Assembly: GCF_003054195.1 (NCBI RefSeq)
Contig: NZ_QBKP01000006.1
Coordinates: 218,929 to 282,928, forward strand
Length of the DNA: 64,000 nucleotides
Source of the DNA: Gemmobacter caeni
GTDB taxonomy: Bacteria; Pseudomonadota; Alphaproteobacteria; Rhodobacterales; Rhodobacteraceae
Reading direction: 5' to 3'
The position numbers and the translations under genes are program-made. Position 1 is the stretch's first letter. Each line of letters starts with the position of its first letter. This document shows, one piece after another, positions 25,912 to 35,570 of the stretch. Under the pieces are notes generated by a model. The model was not told where the DNA came from, did not search any database, and was given only the letters and a program-made list of their open reading frames with translations.

Positions 25912-26286
25912 TCAGCCCGTGGTTTCCAGGCAGTGCCGCCGGAAAGCGCGTTTCAGCATGTCGAGTTCGGCGCGCAGCAGGTCAACTTCGGCCCGCAGGT
26001 CATCCTCCATCGCCACCCCGGTGATGATGGTGAAATGGCCCAGCTTGTCGCCCGTGATGGCATCGCGGAACAGGAAAGTCTGCACGCCCTCGGTCAGCAC
26101 CGAAGCGGGGATGGGCAGGCGCACCGCATAATGGCCGGGCTGACCGGGCACTTCGGTCACGCTCAGCCCCGGCAGTTTCTGCTCCAGATGCAGCACTTCC
26201 AGCGCGGGCGCGCCGCCCTCGGCCGTCAGCAGCCCCTCCCAGACCCCGGCCCGGACTTTCGTCTTTGTCAGCTTGGCCTCTGCCAT
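25912..26286 (-). CDS. Conserved-looking hypothetical protein
   Basis: A 124-residue soluble protein that I do not recognise. The middle part looks like a beta-rich domain (LSVTEVPGQPGHYAVRLPIPASVLTEGVQTFLF), and the last 30 residues form a charged amphipathic helix suggesting a coiled coil (DDLRAEVDLLRAELDMLKR). It follows the 26300 gene by 13 bases in the same direction, so the two are probably cotranscribed. Confidence 0.75.
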   Translation of the reverse strand: MAEAKLTKTKVRAGVWEGLLTAEGGAPALEVLHLEQKLPGLSVTEVPGQPGHYAVRLPIPASVLTEGVQTFLFRDAITGDKLGHFTIITGVAMEDDLRAEVDLLRAELDMLKRAFRRHCLETTG

Positions 26287-26299
26287 GGCAGGCGTCCTT

Positions 26300-27073
26300 T
26301 CAAATATCCGCGCGGGGCCGCCGTGACAGCGTCACGTCGCGCAGGATGATCTGGTTCATCTCCGGGCCTTCGAAGATCAGGTCGATCCACATTTTCTCGA
26401 CGCGTTTCTCGCTCATCTTCGTATAGGCGAGGTCGAATTCGACCATGACCTCTTCTTCGGCAAGCGGAAGTTCGCGCACGATCTGTTCGACGTTCGGGCC
26501 ATGCCGCACGTTGAGACGGGCAAAGATTTCCAGCGGCTTCTCCATCTCGACGATCACGTCAAGCCGGATCAGATGGCGCAGGCGCAAGCCCTGCACCGAC
26601 TCGGGCGGCAGGTCGAGCACCAGCGACAGGAACGAGCCGTCAAAGCGGAACACATCCATCCGCAGCCCGAAGGGGGCAAGATCGGCCTCGCGGGTATTGC
26701 GCACCTGCCGCACGGTCAGTTCCGAGCGGCGGCAATCGTGGAACAGCGTCGCCCCCTCGCAAACCGGCTGTTTGGAAGGGACAGAGGAAAAGCCCGGCAC
26801 CGGAATTTCGCCCTTCCACAGGTCAGGACGCCAGACCCAGTCGGACCCCATGGGTTTGCGCAAGGCGTTGGAGCCGATCACCGGCAGGGCGAGCCGGTGT
26901 TCCGCAACATGGATCACACGGTCCAGCTGGCGGCGCGCGGCGCGGGCACGGCCCCGCAGGTCGCGCAGCTCTTCCAGCCCCATCTGGGTGGCGCGATCCG
27001 CCCATCCCGCCCAACGCCGTTCGAACCGGCGCTGGATCAGTCGGTCGAGAAGATTGTCGAGTTTGTTGCCCAT
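26300..27073 (-). CDS. Hypothetical protein (possibly DUF6478 family)
   Basis: A 257-residue protein. The N-terminus is basic and helical (DRLIQRRFERRWAGWADRATQMG), and the rest looks beta-rich (DVFRFDGSFLSLVLDLPPESVQG). I think related Rhodobacterales proteins are grouped as DUF6478, but I cannot confirm this. The ATG at 27073 (MGNKLDNLL) was taken as start; a further in-frame ATG lies at 27106. No signal peptide or membrane segment. The function is unknown. Confidence 0.78.
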   Translation of the reverse strand: MGNKLDNLLDRLIQRRFERRWAGWADRATQMGLEELRDLRGRARAARRQLDRVIHVAEHRLALPVIGSNALRKPMGSDWVWRPDLWKGEIPVPGFSSVPSKQPVCEGATLFHDCRRSELTVRQVRNTREADLAPFGLRMDVFRFDGSFLSLVLDLPPESVQGLRLRHLIRLDVIVEMEKPLEIFARLNVRHGPNVEQIVRELPLAEEEVMVEFDLAYTKMSEKRVEKMWIDLIFEGPEMNQIILRDVTLSRRPRADI

Positions 27074-27206
27074 GTCACCGTTGATGATGCGCCGGACGGT
27101 CCGCACCGCCGGTTAAACCGTTTCATGCCAAGAAACGATTCGTTTATCACCCTAAATAATTAAGAACGCCACCCCAAGCCGCCGGAATTTCGCGCCTTTT
27201 CGTCCC

Positions 27207-27842
27207 TCAGCCTGCCGGCTTGCCCGCAGGATTGGCACGCTGCACCGCCCTGACGAAAGCTTCCAGCAGGGCCCGGCCTTCAGCGCGGTCCAATCCGCCC
27301 TGTCCGGCGACCCCGGTGACCGACAGGCTGACCAGCCGTCCCCGCAGCGTCAGGATGGCGCGCCAGCTTTCCGGTTGCATCGTGGCCCCCCTGGCACCGC
27401 GATCCTCGAACCGCAGAAGGAAGGCACCGGGAATACCCAGCGCCTGATGCACGGTCACGTCCCCGGCCCGTCCGCGACGGCTCAGCGCCGCCCGACCGCG
27501 ATCAGACCGGAAAAACGCTGCGAATTCCCGCCCGCCCGAGGCAACATCCAGCCCCGCAGCAGATCCTGCCGCCCCGACGCTGGCGGTCAGAACCGCCGGG
27601 TCCTGCGTCGCGTCCCCGGCACAGCGGCCCAGCAGCAGCACCGCGCTGTCGGCACGCTCCACCACCGAGGCCGGTTCGATGCAGTAGCCGGTCGGTGCCG
27701 CCACCGCGACTTTCGCGGCGGTCACGACGCGCTGCCGGTAGTCCCCCGCAGGCCCGGTTGCGGGCATGACGCAGCCCGCAAGCAACAGCGCGGCGGCAGC
27801 GAGCAGGGCGGGAAGGCGAAAGGGGCGCGAAACAGCGGTCAA
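27207..27842 (-). CDS. Hypothetical lipoprotein
   Basis: A 211-residue secreted protein. The N-terminus has a basic start, a hydrophobic stretch ([15 protein letters not shown]) and lipobox LAGC with Cys24, so it is likely lipid-anchored. The remainder contains no family I recognise. It is divergent from accD with 164 bases between, and stands alone. Confidence 0.8.
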   Translation of the reverse strand: MTAVSRPFRLPALLAAAALLLAGCVMPATGPAGDYRQRVVTAAKVAVAAPTGYCIEPASVVERADSAVLLLGRCAGDATQDPAVLTASVGAAGSAAGLDVASGGREFAAFFRSDRGRAALSRRGRAGDVTVHQALGIPGAFLLRFEDRGARGATMQPESWRAILTLRGRLVSLSVTGVAGQGGLDRAEGRALLEAFVRAVQRANPAGKPAG

Positions 27843-28006
27843 GGCACAGCTCTCCGGAAAACCGGAACGTCATACTGCGCGCGCCACAGCCGGGCAAGCG
27901 GGAGCGCCACGACCACCCGCCCCGTCGGCAAGACAGCGCGCGCGATTGCAATTCCGCCCCTCGCGGCTTATTTCGGAACGCGACCGAGAAAGAGGGGCCT
28001 GCCCGT

Positions 28007-28921
28007 ATGAACTGGATCAGCAACTACGTCCGCCCGAAGATCAACTCGCTGTTCTCGCGCCGCGAGGTACCCGAGAACCTGTGGACGAAATGCCCCGAAT
28101 GCGGGACGATGCTGTTTCACCGCGAATTGGCGGAGAACCTGAACGTCTGCACCCATTGCGATCATCATATGGCGATCACGCCGCGCGCGCGCTTCAGCGC
28201 GATGTTCGACGGCGGCATCTTCGTCGAGGTGAAAGTACCTGAGCCGGTCGCAGATCCGCTGCATTTCCGCGACCAGAAGAAATATCCCGAACGCATGAAG
28301 GCCGCGCAGAAAGCCACCGGCGAAAAGGATGCCATGCTGGTGGCCGAGGGCGAGATGCTGCGCACCCCGGTTGTTGCCGTGGCACAGGATTTTTCCTTCA
28401 TGGGCGGCTCGATGGGCATGTATGTCGGCAATGCCATCGTGGCAGCGGCTGAACGTGCCGTGGCGCTGAAGCGGCCGCTGATCCTGTTTTCCGCCGCCGG
28501 TGGCGCCCGGATGCAGGAAGGTATCCTGTCGCTGATGCAGATGCCGCGTTCGACCGTGGCGGTGCAGATGCTGAAGGAAGCGGGCCTGCCCTATATCGTG
28601 GTGCTGACCCATCCGACGACCGGCGGCGTGACGGCCTCTTACGCGATGCTGGGCGATGTGCAGATCGCCGAGCCGAATGCGCTGATCTGCTTCGCCGGGC
28701 CGCGCGTCATTGAACAGACCATCCGCGAAAAGCTGCCCGAGGGGTTCCAGCGCGCGGAATATCTGCTGGATCACGGCATGCTGGACCGGGTGACCCACCG
28801 CAAGAAACTGCGGGAGGAACTGGTCACCATCCTGCGCATGCTGACCGGGCAAACACCCGCCGTGCATGGCGACCTGCCCCCGGCGCAGCCTGTGGAACAG
28901 CCCGCCCCTGCGCAGGGCTGA
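28007..28921 (+). CDS. accD: Acetyl-CoA carboxylase carboxyltransferase subunit beta
   Basis: A 304-residue subunit that, with AccA, transfers the carboxyl group from biotin to acetyl-CoA to make malonyl-CoA. The zinc ribbon has cysteines 29, 32, 48 and 51 (CPECGTM...CTHCDHH). The carboxyltransferase core includes [32 protein letters not shown] and [17 protein letters not shown]. Normal length. It is followed by folC after 60 bases, an arrangement common in Alphaproteobacteria. Confidence 0.97.
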   Translation: MNWISNYVRPKINSLFSRREVPENLWTKCPECGTMLFHRELAENLNVCTHCDHHMAITPRARFSAMFDGGIFVEVKVPEPVADPLHFRDQKKYPERMKAAQKATGEKDAMLVAEGEMLRTPVVAVAQDFSFMGGSMGMYVGNAIVAAAERAVALKRPLILFSAAGGARMQEGILSLMQMPRSTVAVQMLKEAGLPYIVVLTHPTTGGVTASYAMLGDVQIAEPNALICFAGPRVIEQTIREKLPEGFQRAEYLLDHGMLDRVTHRKKLREELVTILRMLTGQTPAVHGDLPPAQPVEQPAPAQG

Positions 28922-28981
28922 GCTTTCGCGGGCCAGAACTGGCCCGCCCTCCCCCTTCAACATTCCGCCTTCGAGGCCGCG

Positions 28982-30259
28982 ATGACCGATACCAGCCGCT
29001 CCGACGCGATTCTGGCGCGTATGATGGAGTTCCACCCCAAGATCATCGACCTCACGCTTGACCGGGTGCACCGGCTTCTGGCGGCCTTGGGGCATCCCGA
29101 ACGGGCACTGCCGCCGGTGATCCATCTGGCCGGGACCAATGGCAAGGGTTCGACCCAGGCGATGATCCGCGCCGGGCTGGAGGCCGACAGCAAGCTTGTC
29201 CACGCCTATACCTCGCCGCATCTGGCGTGGTTCCATGAACGTATCCGGCTGGCGGGCGAACTGATTTCCGAAGAGGCGCTGGCCACGCTGCTGGATGAAT
29301 GCGTCGCGGCGAATGGCGGCGAGGAGATCACGTTTTTCGAAATCACCACCTGCGCCGCGCTGCTGGCGTTTTCCCGCACCCCAGCGGATTACACGCTGCT
29401 GGAAGTGGGGCTTGGCGGGCGGCTGGATGCGACGAATGTGGTGGATCGCCCGGCGCTGACGGTGCTGACGCCCATTTCCATCGACCATCAGCAATATCTG
29501 GGCGAAACCCTGCCCGAGATTGCTGGGGAAAAGGCCGGTATCCTCAAACGCGGCGTGCCCTGCGTGGTCGGCCCGCAGGAAGATGCGGCGCTGGACGTGA
29601 TCGAGACGCGCGCCGCCCGGCTGGGGGCGCCGCTTCTGGTACATGGCCAGCACTGGCATGTGACCACCGAACGCGGGCGGCTGGTGTTTCAGGATGAAAC
29701 CGGGTTGCTGGACCTGCCGCTGCCCAACCTGCCCGGCCCGCATCAGATCCAGAATGCCGGGGCGGCGCTGGCCGCGCTGCGCCATCTGGGCGCGTCGGAG
29801 ACCGCCTGCGAGGCGGCAGTGACCCGCGCCTTCTGGCCCGCCCGGATGCAGCGTCTGCGTCAGGGTCCGCTGGTCGATCTGGCGCCGGGGGTGGAGCTGT
29901 GGCTTGACGGCGGCCACAACCCGGCGGGGGGCGAGGCCATTGCCGCGACGCTGGCCGCCATGTCTGCGCGTCCGACCTTCGCCATCTGCGGTATGCTGAA
30001 CACCAAGGATATCGGCGGTTACCTGCGCCCGCTGGCACCGCATCTGGCAGAACTGCATGCCGTATCGATTCCGGGCGAGAAGAATACGCTGCCTGCCGAA
30101 GTGACGGCCGAAGCCGCGCGCAAGGCGGGCATCGTGGCCGCAGAGGCCGAAAGCGTGGGCGCTGCGCTGGCCGGAATCGCCGACCGCAACCCGCAGGCAC
30201 GGGTGCTGATCTGTGGCTCGCTTTACCTTGCGGGCACCGTTTTGAAAGAGAATGGCTGA
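28982..30259 (+). CDS. folC: Bifunctional folylpolyglutamate / dihydrofolate synthase
   Basis: A 425-residue Mur-ligase-type enzyme that adds glutamate to folates. The P-loop GTNGKGST, YTSPHL, the family segment EVGLGGRLDATNV and PISIDHQQYLGETLPEIAGEKAGI are all present. The last base of its stop codon is the first of the next gene's ATG. Length is normal for FolC. Confidence 0.96.
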   Translation: MTDTSRSDAILARMMEFHPKIIDLTLDRVHRLLAALGHPERALPPVIHLAGTNGKGSTQAMIRAGLEADSKLVHAYTSPHLAWFHERIRLAGELISEEALATLLDECVAANGGEEITFFEITTCAALLAFSRTPADYTLLEVGLGGRLDATNVVDRPALTVLTPISIDHQQYLGETLPEIAGEKAGILKRGVPCVVGPQEDAALDVIETRAARLGAPLLVHGQHWHVTTERGRLVFQDETGLLDLPLPNLPGPHQIQNAGAALAALRHLGASETACEAAVTRAFWPARMQRLRQGPLVDLAPGVELWLDGGHNPAGGEAIAATLAAMSARPTFAICGMLNTKDIGGYLRPLAPHLAELHAVSIPGEKNTLPAEVTAEAARKAGIVAAEAESVGAALAGIADRNPQARVLICGSLYLAGTVLKENG

Positions 30260-30699
30260 TGGAGCCGCAGGCGCTTGCCGAAGCCTGCGCCGCAACCATG
30301 TGGGCGGGGGACGAAGCCAACCGGACCCTTGCCACACGGCTGGCCGAGGTGGCGCCGGGCCGGGCTGTGATGTGCCTCGATCTGGGGCCGCAGCATCTGA
30401 ACAGCCATGGCATCTGCCATGGCGGGTTCATCTTCGCGCTGGCCGACAGCGCCTTTGCCTATGCCGCCAACAGCCATAACGTGCCGATGGTGGCACAGGT
30501 GAACCAGATCACCTTCGTCAGCCCGGCGCGTGGCGGCGAGACGCTGACCGCCACGGCGACCGAGCTGTCACGCAGCGGTCGCAGCGCGATTTATGACATC
30601 ATGGTCACCGGCGGCGACGGGCGGCTGGTGGCGACCCTGCGCGCCAATGGCCACAGCCTGCCCGGCCAGCATATTCCCGACGCGCAGACGCAAGGCTGA
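30259..30699 (+). CDS. paaI: PaaI-family acyl-CoA thioesterase
   Basis: A 146-residue hot-dog-fold thioesterase. The HGICHGGFIFALADSAFAYAAN segment carries the PaaI HGG motif, with the catalytic aspartate in LADSA. PaaI acts on hydroxyphenylacetyl-CoA-type esters in phenylacetate catabolism, but no other paa genes are next to it. It is coupled to folC (TGATGG overlap), so it may act as a general housekeeping thioesterase here. Confidence 0.9.
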   Translation: MEPQALAEACAATMWAGDEANRTLATRLAEVAPGRAVMCLDLGPQHLNSHGICHGGFIFALADSAFAYAANSHNVPMVAQVNQITFVSPARGGETLTATATELSRSGRSAIYDIMVTGGDGRLVATLRANGHSLPGQHIPDAQTQG

Positions 30700-30759
30700 A
30701 CCCGCCTTGCATCCGCCCGCGCGGCGTGAAAGCTTGGGCCAACGCTCGGACCCCGGAAC

Positions 30760-31686
30760 ATGCTGCCGATACTTGTGAAAACCCTGCCCTTCTTCGCCCT
30801 GATCGCGGTGGGGTATCTGGCTGGCCGGAAACGGTTTTTCCCGCCCGAAGGCGTGGCCTGGCTGACCAAATTCGTGTTCTACTTCGCGTTGTCGGCCATG
30901 TTGTTCCGCTTTGCCGCGAACCTGAGCCTTGCGGAAATCTTCGACCTGCCCTTCGTGCTGGCCTATCTTTCGGCCTCGCTGCTGCTTTATGCGGCGGTCA
31001 TGGCCATCGCCATGGCACGCGGTCGCGGGGTCGAGGAAGCGGCGATGGAGGCGCAATGCGCGCAATCGGGCAATACCGGCTTTCTGGGCGTGCCCATGCT
31101 GGTCGTGCTGCTGGGCGCGCAGGCGGCCGGGCCGGTGCTGATGGTGCTGACGGTGGATATGGTGGTGTTTTCGTCCCTCATCACACTGATCATCACCGCC
31201 GCGCGCGGCGGGCGACCGGGGTTGCAGACGCTGCTCATGCTGGCAATGGGCTGGCTGAAGAACCCGATGGTGGTGTCGATCGTGCTGGGGCTGATCTGGT
31301 CCGGAGCGGCGCTGCCGGTGCCCGGCCCGGTGAACGAGTTTCTGGGCATCCTCGGCGGTGCCGCCACCCCCGGCGCGCTGTTCGCCATCGGCGCCTCGCT
31401 GGCCGGGCGCGGGGCGGAACGGCTGGGCGTGGCGATCTGGCTGTCCTTCGCCAAGCTGGTGCTGCATCCGGCGCTGGTGGCGCTGGCGGCCTTCGTGATC
31501 TTCCCGGTCGATCCGTCGGCGGCGGGCGTCATGGTGGCGGCGGCGAGCCTTCCGGTCGCGGGCAATGTCTATATCCTAGCGCAACATTACGGCGTGGCCC
31601 CGCAACGGGTGTCCACTGCCATTCTTGTATCCACGGCGGCCAGCATCCTGACCGTCACAATGATCATCGCCTGGATCACGGGCTAA
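30760..31686 (+). CDS. AEC (auxin efflux carrier) family transporter
   Basis: A 308-residue membrane protein with about ten transmembrane helices in two halves. AQSGNTGFLGVPML in the middle of the first half and ASLPVAGNVYILAQHYG in the second are the paired AEC segments. Bacterial members carry malonate or other anions; the ligand is unknown. It is 12 bases upstream of the S-formylglutathione hydrolase gene, which may be cotranscribed. Confidence 0.9.
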   Translation: MLPILVKTLPFFALIAVGYLAGRKRFFPPEGVAWLTKFVFYFALSAMLFRFAANLSLAEIFDLPFVLAYLSASLLLYAAVMAIAMARGRGVEEAAMEAQCAQSGNTGFLGVPMLVVLLGAQAAGPVLMVLTVDMVVFSSLITLIITAARGGRPGLQTLLMLAMGWLKNPMVVSIVLGLIWSGAALPVPGPVNEFLGILGGAATPGALFAIGASLAGRGAERLGVAIWLSFAKLVLHPALVALAAFVIFPVDPSAAGVMVAAASLPVAGNVYILAQHYGVAPQRVSTAILVSTAASILTVTMIIAWITG

Positions 31687-31698
31687 GGAGGACCGACG

Positions 31699-32529
31699 AT
31701 GAAAACCGTTTCCGAAAACCGCGCCTATGGCGGCGTGCAGGGCGTCTACAGCCATGGCTCCACCGCCTGCGGCTGCGACATGACCTTCGGCCTGTTCCTG
31801 CCGGAAGAGGCCGAACGCGGCCCTGTGCCGGTGATCTGGTATCTCTCGGGCCTGACCTGCACGCATGAGAATGCGATGGTGAAGGCGGGTGCGCAGAAAT
31901 GGGCGGCCGAAGCGGGCGTTGCGCTGGTCTTCCCCGACACCTCGCCGCGCGGCGCCGATGTGCCGAATGACGAGGCCTATGATCTGGGTCAGGGTGCAGG
32001 CTTCTACGTCAATGCGACGGAAAAGCCGTGGTCCACCCATTTCCGCATGTGGGATTATGTGACGGAAGAACTGCCCGAGCTGATCTTCAAGGCCTTCCCC
32101 GTAGCCGAGGAGCGGCAGGCGATCACCGGGCATTCGATGGGTGGCCATGGTGCCCTGACGATCGGCATGAGCTTTCCGGGCCGGTTCCGCTCCGTCTCGG
32201 CCTTCGCGCCCATCGCCAACCCTTCGGGCAGCGACTGGGGCCGCAAGCAGTTCACAGCCTATCTGGGCGCGGACGAGGCGAAATGGGCGCCGCATGACGC
32301 GACGCTGCTGATGCGCAAGCGCGGCTTCGACGGCCCGATCCTGATCGACCAGGGCTCGGCCGACCAGTTCCTTGACCTGCTGAAACCCGAGGCGCTGGCC
32401 GAGGCAATGGCGGCGCGGCGGCAGGGGGGAATCTTCCGCATGCAGAAGGGCTATGACCACAGCTACTTCTTCGTCTCCAGCTTCATCGAGGATCACATCG
32501 GCTTCCACGCCGCGGCGCTGTATGACTGA
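31699..32529 (+). CDS. fghA: S-formylglutathione hydrolase
   Basis: A 276-residue esterase-D-type hydrolase that splits S-formylglutathione to formate and glutathione in formaldehyde detoxification. The nucleophile elbow is [10 protein letters not shown], preceded by [13 protein letters not shown] (oxyanion region). Near the C-terminus [17 protein letters not shown] holds the catalytic histidine. The AGGAGG-like ribosome site at 31686-31692 is good. Its end overlaps the next ATG. Confidence 0.96.
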   Translation: MKTVSENRAYGGVQGVYSHGSTACGCDMTFGLFLPEEAERGPVPVIWYLSGLTCTHENAMVKAGAQKWAAEAGVALVFPDTSPRGADVPNDEAYDLGQGAGFYVNATEKPWSTHFRMWDYVTEELPELIFKAFPVAEERQAITGHSMGGHGALTIGMSFPGRFRSVSAFAPIANPSGSDWGRKQFTAYLGADEAKWAPHDATLLMRKRGFDGPILIDQGSADQFLDLLKPEALAEAMAARRQGGIFRMQKGYDHSYFFVSSFIEDHIGFHAAALYD

Positions 32530-32968
32530 GCGCCGCATCCTCATCGACGCGGATGCCTGCCCGGTGAAGGCCGAGGCGGAAACGGTGGCGACGCGCCACC
32601 GCATCCGCATGGTGCTGGTGTCGAACGGCGGCATCCGGCCCTCGGCCAATCCGCTGGTGGAAAGCGTCTTCGTCGCCGAAGGCCCGGACGAGGCTGACAA
32701 ATGGATCGCCGCCACCGCCGGACCCGGCGATGTGGTGGTGACGGGCGACATCCCGCTGGCGGCGAAATGCGTGGCAGCAGGCGCGGCGGTGCTGAAACCC
32801 AACGGCGAGGCACTGACCACCGCGAACATCGGCATGGCGCTGGCCACGCGCGACCTGATGTCCGACCTGCGCAGCGCCGATCCCTTTCGCCAGGGCGGCG
32901 GGCGGCCTTTCGCCAGGGCGGACCGCTCGCGCTTCCTCGATGCGCTGGAACGCGCACTGCGGCGGTGA
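32522..32968 (+). CDS. UPF0178 (YaiI/YqxD) family protein
   Basis: A 148-residue protein of the YaiI family. [13 protein letters not shown] at the N-terminus, [12 protein letters not shown], and [16 protein letters not shown]...[13 protein letters not shown] near the end are characteristic. The fold is PIN-like (a potential nuclease), but the function is unproven. The start overlaps the fghA stop by eight bases. Confidence 0.92.
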   Translation: MTERRILIDADACPVKAEAETVATRHRIRMVLVSNGGIRPSANPLVESVFVAEGPDEADKWIAATAGPGDVVVTGDIPLAAKCVAAGAAVLKPNGEALTTANIGMALATRDLMSDLRSADPFRQGGGRPFARADRSRFLDALERALRR

Positions 32969-33037
32969 CGCGAATGTTCCGTCCCGCCGTCGCGGGCGGA
33001 ACAGACGGAACGCGCGGCACACGGCTAGGCTTTGGCC

Positions 33038-33976
33038 ATGATTTCGCAGGCTTCCCCCCGCACCACCCTGTTGGGCATCCTTTGCGCCATCGGCGGCGCC
33101 TCGGTCCTGTCGATCAACGATGTGGCGATCAAGGCGCTGTCGGGCGGCTATCCGCTGCATCAGGTGATCCTGACCCGGTCGGCCATCAGCATGGCCTTCA
33201 TCCTGACCTTCATCGGCCTGACCGGCAGCTTCCGGCAATTGCGCACCCGCCGCCCGCGCGGGCATCTTCTGCGCGTCAGTTTTGTCATGCTGTCGAACAT
33301 CACCTATTTCCTTGGTCTCGCCGCACTGCCGCTGGCCGATGCGGTGGCCATCGCCTTCATCAGCCCGCTGGTGGTAACCCTGCTGTCGGTCGTGGTGCTG
33401 CACGAACATGTCGGCCCGCGCCGGTGGGCCGCAGTGGCGGCGGGTCTGGTCGGTGTGCTGATCATGATGCGCCCCGGCGCGGGCGCACTGCATCCGGCGG
33501 CGGTGCTGGTGTTCATTTCGGCCTTCACCTATGCCTCGACCCATATGATGACGCGGCGCCTGCGCGATACTGAAAGCGCGGCGACGCTGAACTTCTATGT
33601 CCAGTGCGGTTTCATTGTGGTCAGTACCTGCATGGGCCTGATCGTGGGCGACGGCCATCTGGCGGGCGGCGGCAATGCCTCGCTGGAGTTCCTGTTCCGC
33701 CCCTGGGTCTGGCCGCCCCCGCAGGACTGGCCGGTGTTTCTGGCGACCGGCCTTGCCGTCGGCATCGGCGGGCTGATGGTCAGCCAGGCTTACCGGCTGT
33801 GCGAGGCGGCGCTGATCGCGCCCTTCGAATATGTCGCCATGCCGTTGGCGATTGTCTGGGGCGTGACCGTTTTCGGCCAGTGGCCCGATGCAACCGCTTG
33901 GGCCGGGATCGCCCTCATCTGCGGCGCCGGGCTTTATACGCTGTGGCGTGAAACCGTGAACAGGAGACGCACATGA
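33038..33976 (+). CDS. EamA/DMT family transporter
   Basis: A 312-residue membrane protein with about ten helices in two EamA repeats (GGASVLSINDVAIKAL near the start; ALPLADAVAIAFISPLVVTLLSV in the first repeat; EAALIAPFEYVAMPLAIVWG in the second). The ATG at 33038 is preferred over a TTG at 33032. The second half has a loop of about 25 residues (GNASLEFLFRPWVWPPPQDW). The substrate is unknown. It overlaps the HAD gene by four bases. Confidence 0.9.
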   Translation: MISQASPRTTLLGILCAIGGASVLSINDVAIKALSGGYPLHQVILTRSAISMAFILTFIGLTGSFRQLRTRRPRGHLLRVSFVMLSNITYFLGLAALPLADAVAIAFISPLVVTLLSVVVLHEHVGPRRWAAVAAGLVGVLIMMRPGAGALHPAAVLVFISAFTYASTHMMTRRLRDTESAATLNFYVQCGFIVVSTCMGLIVGDGHLAGGGNASLEFLFRPWVWPPPQDWPVFLATGLAVGIGGLMVSQAYRLCEAALIAPFEYVAMPLAIVWGVTVFGQWPDATAWAGIALICGAGLYTLWRETVNRRRT

Positions 33977-34599
33977 CCGCACCGCAGGCCGTGATCTTCG
34001 ACATCGGAAATGTGCTGCTGGAATGGAACCCCGAACGGTTCTACGACTGGCAGATCGGCCGCGCCCAACGTGAGGCGCTGTTCGCCGAGGTCGACCTGCA
34101 TGCCATGAATGAAGCCATCGACGCGGGTGCGCCCTTCCGCGATACGATCTACGATCTGGCTGACCGCACCCCCGACTGGGCCGATGAAATCCGCATGTGG
34201 CATGACAACTGGCTCGACATGGCCTCCCCGCGCATTGACGGGTCCGTCACGCTGCTGCGGGCATTGCGGTCGCGAGGTGTCGCGGTATTCGCGCTGACGA
34301 ATTTCGGCATCGGCAGCTTCGATTACGCGAAAACCCGCTATGATTTCCTGTCGGAATTCGACCGGGCCTATGTTTCGGGCCATTTGGGGGTGACGAAACC
34401 CGACCCGCGCATCTATGAACGGGTAGAGGCCGATTGCGGCCTGCCGCCCGGAGCGCTGCTGTTCACCGACGACCGGGAGGCGAATATCGCCGTCGCCCTG
34501 CAACGCGGCTGGCGCTGCCACCTGTTCGAGCGCTGGCAGGGCTGGGCGCGGCGGCTGGTGACGGAAGGATTGCTGAACGAGAAGGAGGCAGGATTGTGA
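33973..34599 (+). CDS. HAD-superfamily hydrolase
   Basis: A 208-residue haloacid-dehalogenase-like phosphatase, IA type. Motif I is AVIFDIGNVLLEW (DxxN rather than DxDGT, so dehalogenase-like or atypical). Motif II is ALTNFG, motif III contains TKPDPRIYERV and motif IV is LLFTDDREANI. Coupled to the DMT transporter upstream and to the ornithine cyclodeaminase-like gene downstream (GTGA overlap). The substrate is unknown. Confidence 0.9.
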   Translation: MTAPQAVIFDIGNVLLEWNPERFYDWQIGRAQREALFAEVDLHAMNEAIDAGAPFRDTIYDLADRTPDWADEIRMWHDNWLDMASPRIDGSVTLLRALRSRGVAVFALTNFGIGSFDYAKTRYDFLSEFDRAYVSGHLGVTKPDPRIYERVEADCGLPPGALLFTDDREANIAVALQRGWRCHLFERWQGWARRLVTEGLLNEKEAGL

Positions 34600-35510
34600 C
34601 AGTGGAGATCATCGGGCGCGAGGCGGAAGCCGAACTGGACTGGCTGACGCTCTGCGACGCGATCGAGGCAGGCCACGGACTGCCGCGCGCCGAAATCGCC
34701 GATGCCCTTCTCTATCGCGGCAAGGATACACTGCTCAATCGCGCCGCATGGATCGACGGGCTGGGTCAGCTGGTGAAATGCGCGACCGTATTTCCGGGCA
34801 ACGGTGCCCTTGGCAAACCCAGCGTCAATGGCTCGGTCACGCTTTATGCCGATACGACGGGCGAGCTGGAGGCGGTGGTCGACTTCCATCTGGTCACCAA
34901 GTTCAAGACGGCGGGCGACAGTCTGGTGTCTGCGCGGCGACTGGCCAGACCCGAATCGCGCGAGATTCTGATTGTCGGCGCGGGCACTGTGGCGCGGTCG
35001 ATGGTTGAGGCCTATCGGGCCGGCTTCCCCGATGCACGGTTTCACATCTGGAACCGCAGCCCGGGCGGGGCCAATGCGCTGGCGAGGGAAACCGGCGCAG
35101 AGGTGGCCACCGATCTGGCGGCGGCGGTGTCGGCGGCTGACATCATCGGCACCTGCACCATGAGCACCGAGCCGGTGGTGAAAGGCGAATGGCTGCGCCC
35201 CGGTCAGCATCTGGACCTGATCGGCGCCTATCGCCCCGACATGCGCGAGGTTGATGACGAGGCCCTGAGCCGCGCGCAACTGTTCGTGGATTCCCGCGCG
35301 ACGACAATCCATCATATCGGCGAGCTGAAAGACCCGATTGCACGCGGCGTCATTTCGGAAGCGGACATCCAGGCCGATTTCTACGACATCCCGCAGGGGC
35401 TTTACCGCTGCCGTTCCGCCGAAGAGATCACCATTGCCAAGAATGGCGGCGGCGCGCATCTGGATCTGATGACAGCGGCCTATATCCTCGCCGCCTGGCG
35501 CGGTCGGTGA
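34596..35510 (+). CDS. Ornithine cyclodeaminase / mu-crystallin family protein
   Basis: A 304-residue NAD(P)-binding enzyme. VDFHLVTKFKTAGDSLVSARRLARPESREILIVGAGTVARSMVEAY contains the substrate region and the Rossmann GAGTVA motif. The start is a GTG at 34596 that overlaps the HAD stop; the frame stays open upstream only as a shadow of the HAD gene. Members include ornithine cyclodeaminase, lysine cyclodeaminase and pyrroline-2-carboxylate reductases, and the sequence does not settle which. Confidence 0.88.
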   Translation: MTVEIIGREAEAELDWLTLCDAIEAGHGLPRAEIADALLYRGKDTLLNRAAWIDGLGQLVKCATVFPGNGALGKPSVNGSVTLYADTTGELEAVVDFHLVTKFKTAGDSLVSARRLARPESREILIVGAGTVARSMVEAYRAGFPDARFHIWNRSPGGANALARETGAEVATDLAAAVSAADIIGTCTMSTEPVVKGEWLRPGQHLDLIGAYRPDMREVDDEALSRAQLFVDSRATTIHHIGELKDPIARGVISEADIQADFYDIPQGLYRCRSAEEITIAKNGGGAHLDLMTAAYILAAWRGR

Positions 35511-35535
35511 GGCCGGGGGTTTTGCACCCCCGGCC
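35511..35535 (+). terminator. Hairpin downstream of the ornithine cyclodeaminase-like gene
   Basis: GGCCGGGGGT (35511-35520) and ACCCCCGGCC (35526-35535) form a perfect 10-base-pair stem with loop TTTGC, directly after the stop. There is no T tract, so it is either a stabilising hairpin or part of the composite repeat that continues to 35563. Confidence 0.55.
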
Positions 35536-35563
35536 CCCCGCAGGATATTTATGCCTGGGTGAA
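35534..35563 (+). repeat. Composite intergenic repeat copy 2 (GGATATTT unit)
   Basis: CCCCCCGCAGGATATTTATG followed by CCTGGGTGAA belongs to the family of GGATATTT units found after GC hairpins at 11392, 43104 and 49523. The hairpin at 35511-35535 is its first half. It is the most diverged copy in its right part. Confidence 0.55.
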
Positions 35564-35570
35564 TGGCGCT

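Noticed and set aside
27968..30337. Minus-strand open frame of 789 codons opposite accD and folC
   Set aside because: Both genes on the plus strand are unmistakable; the antisense translation lacks any motif.
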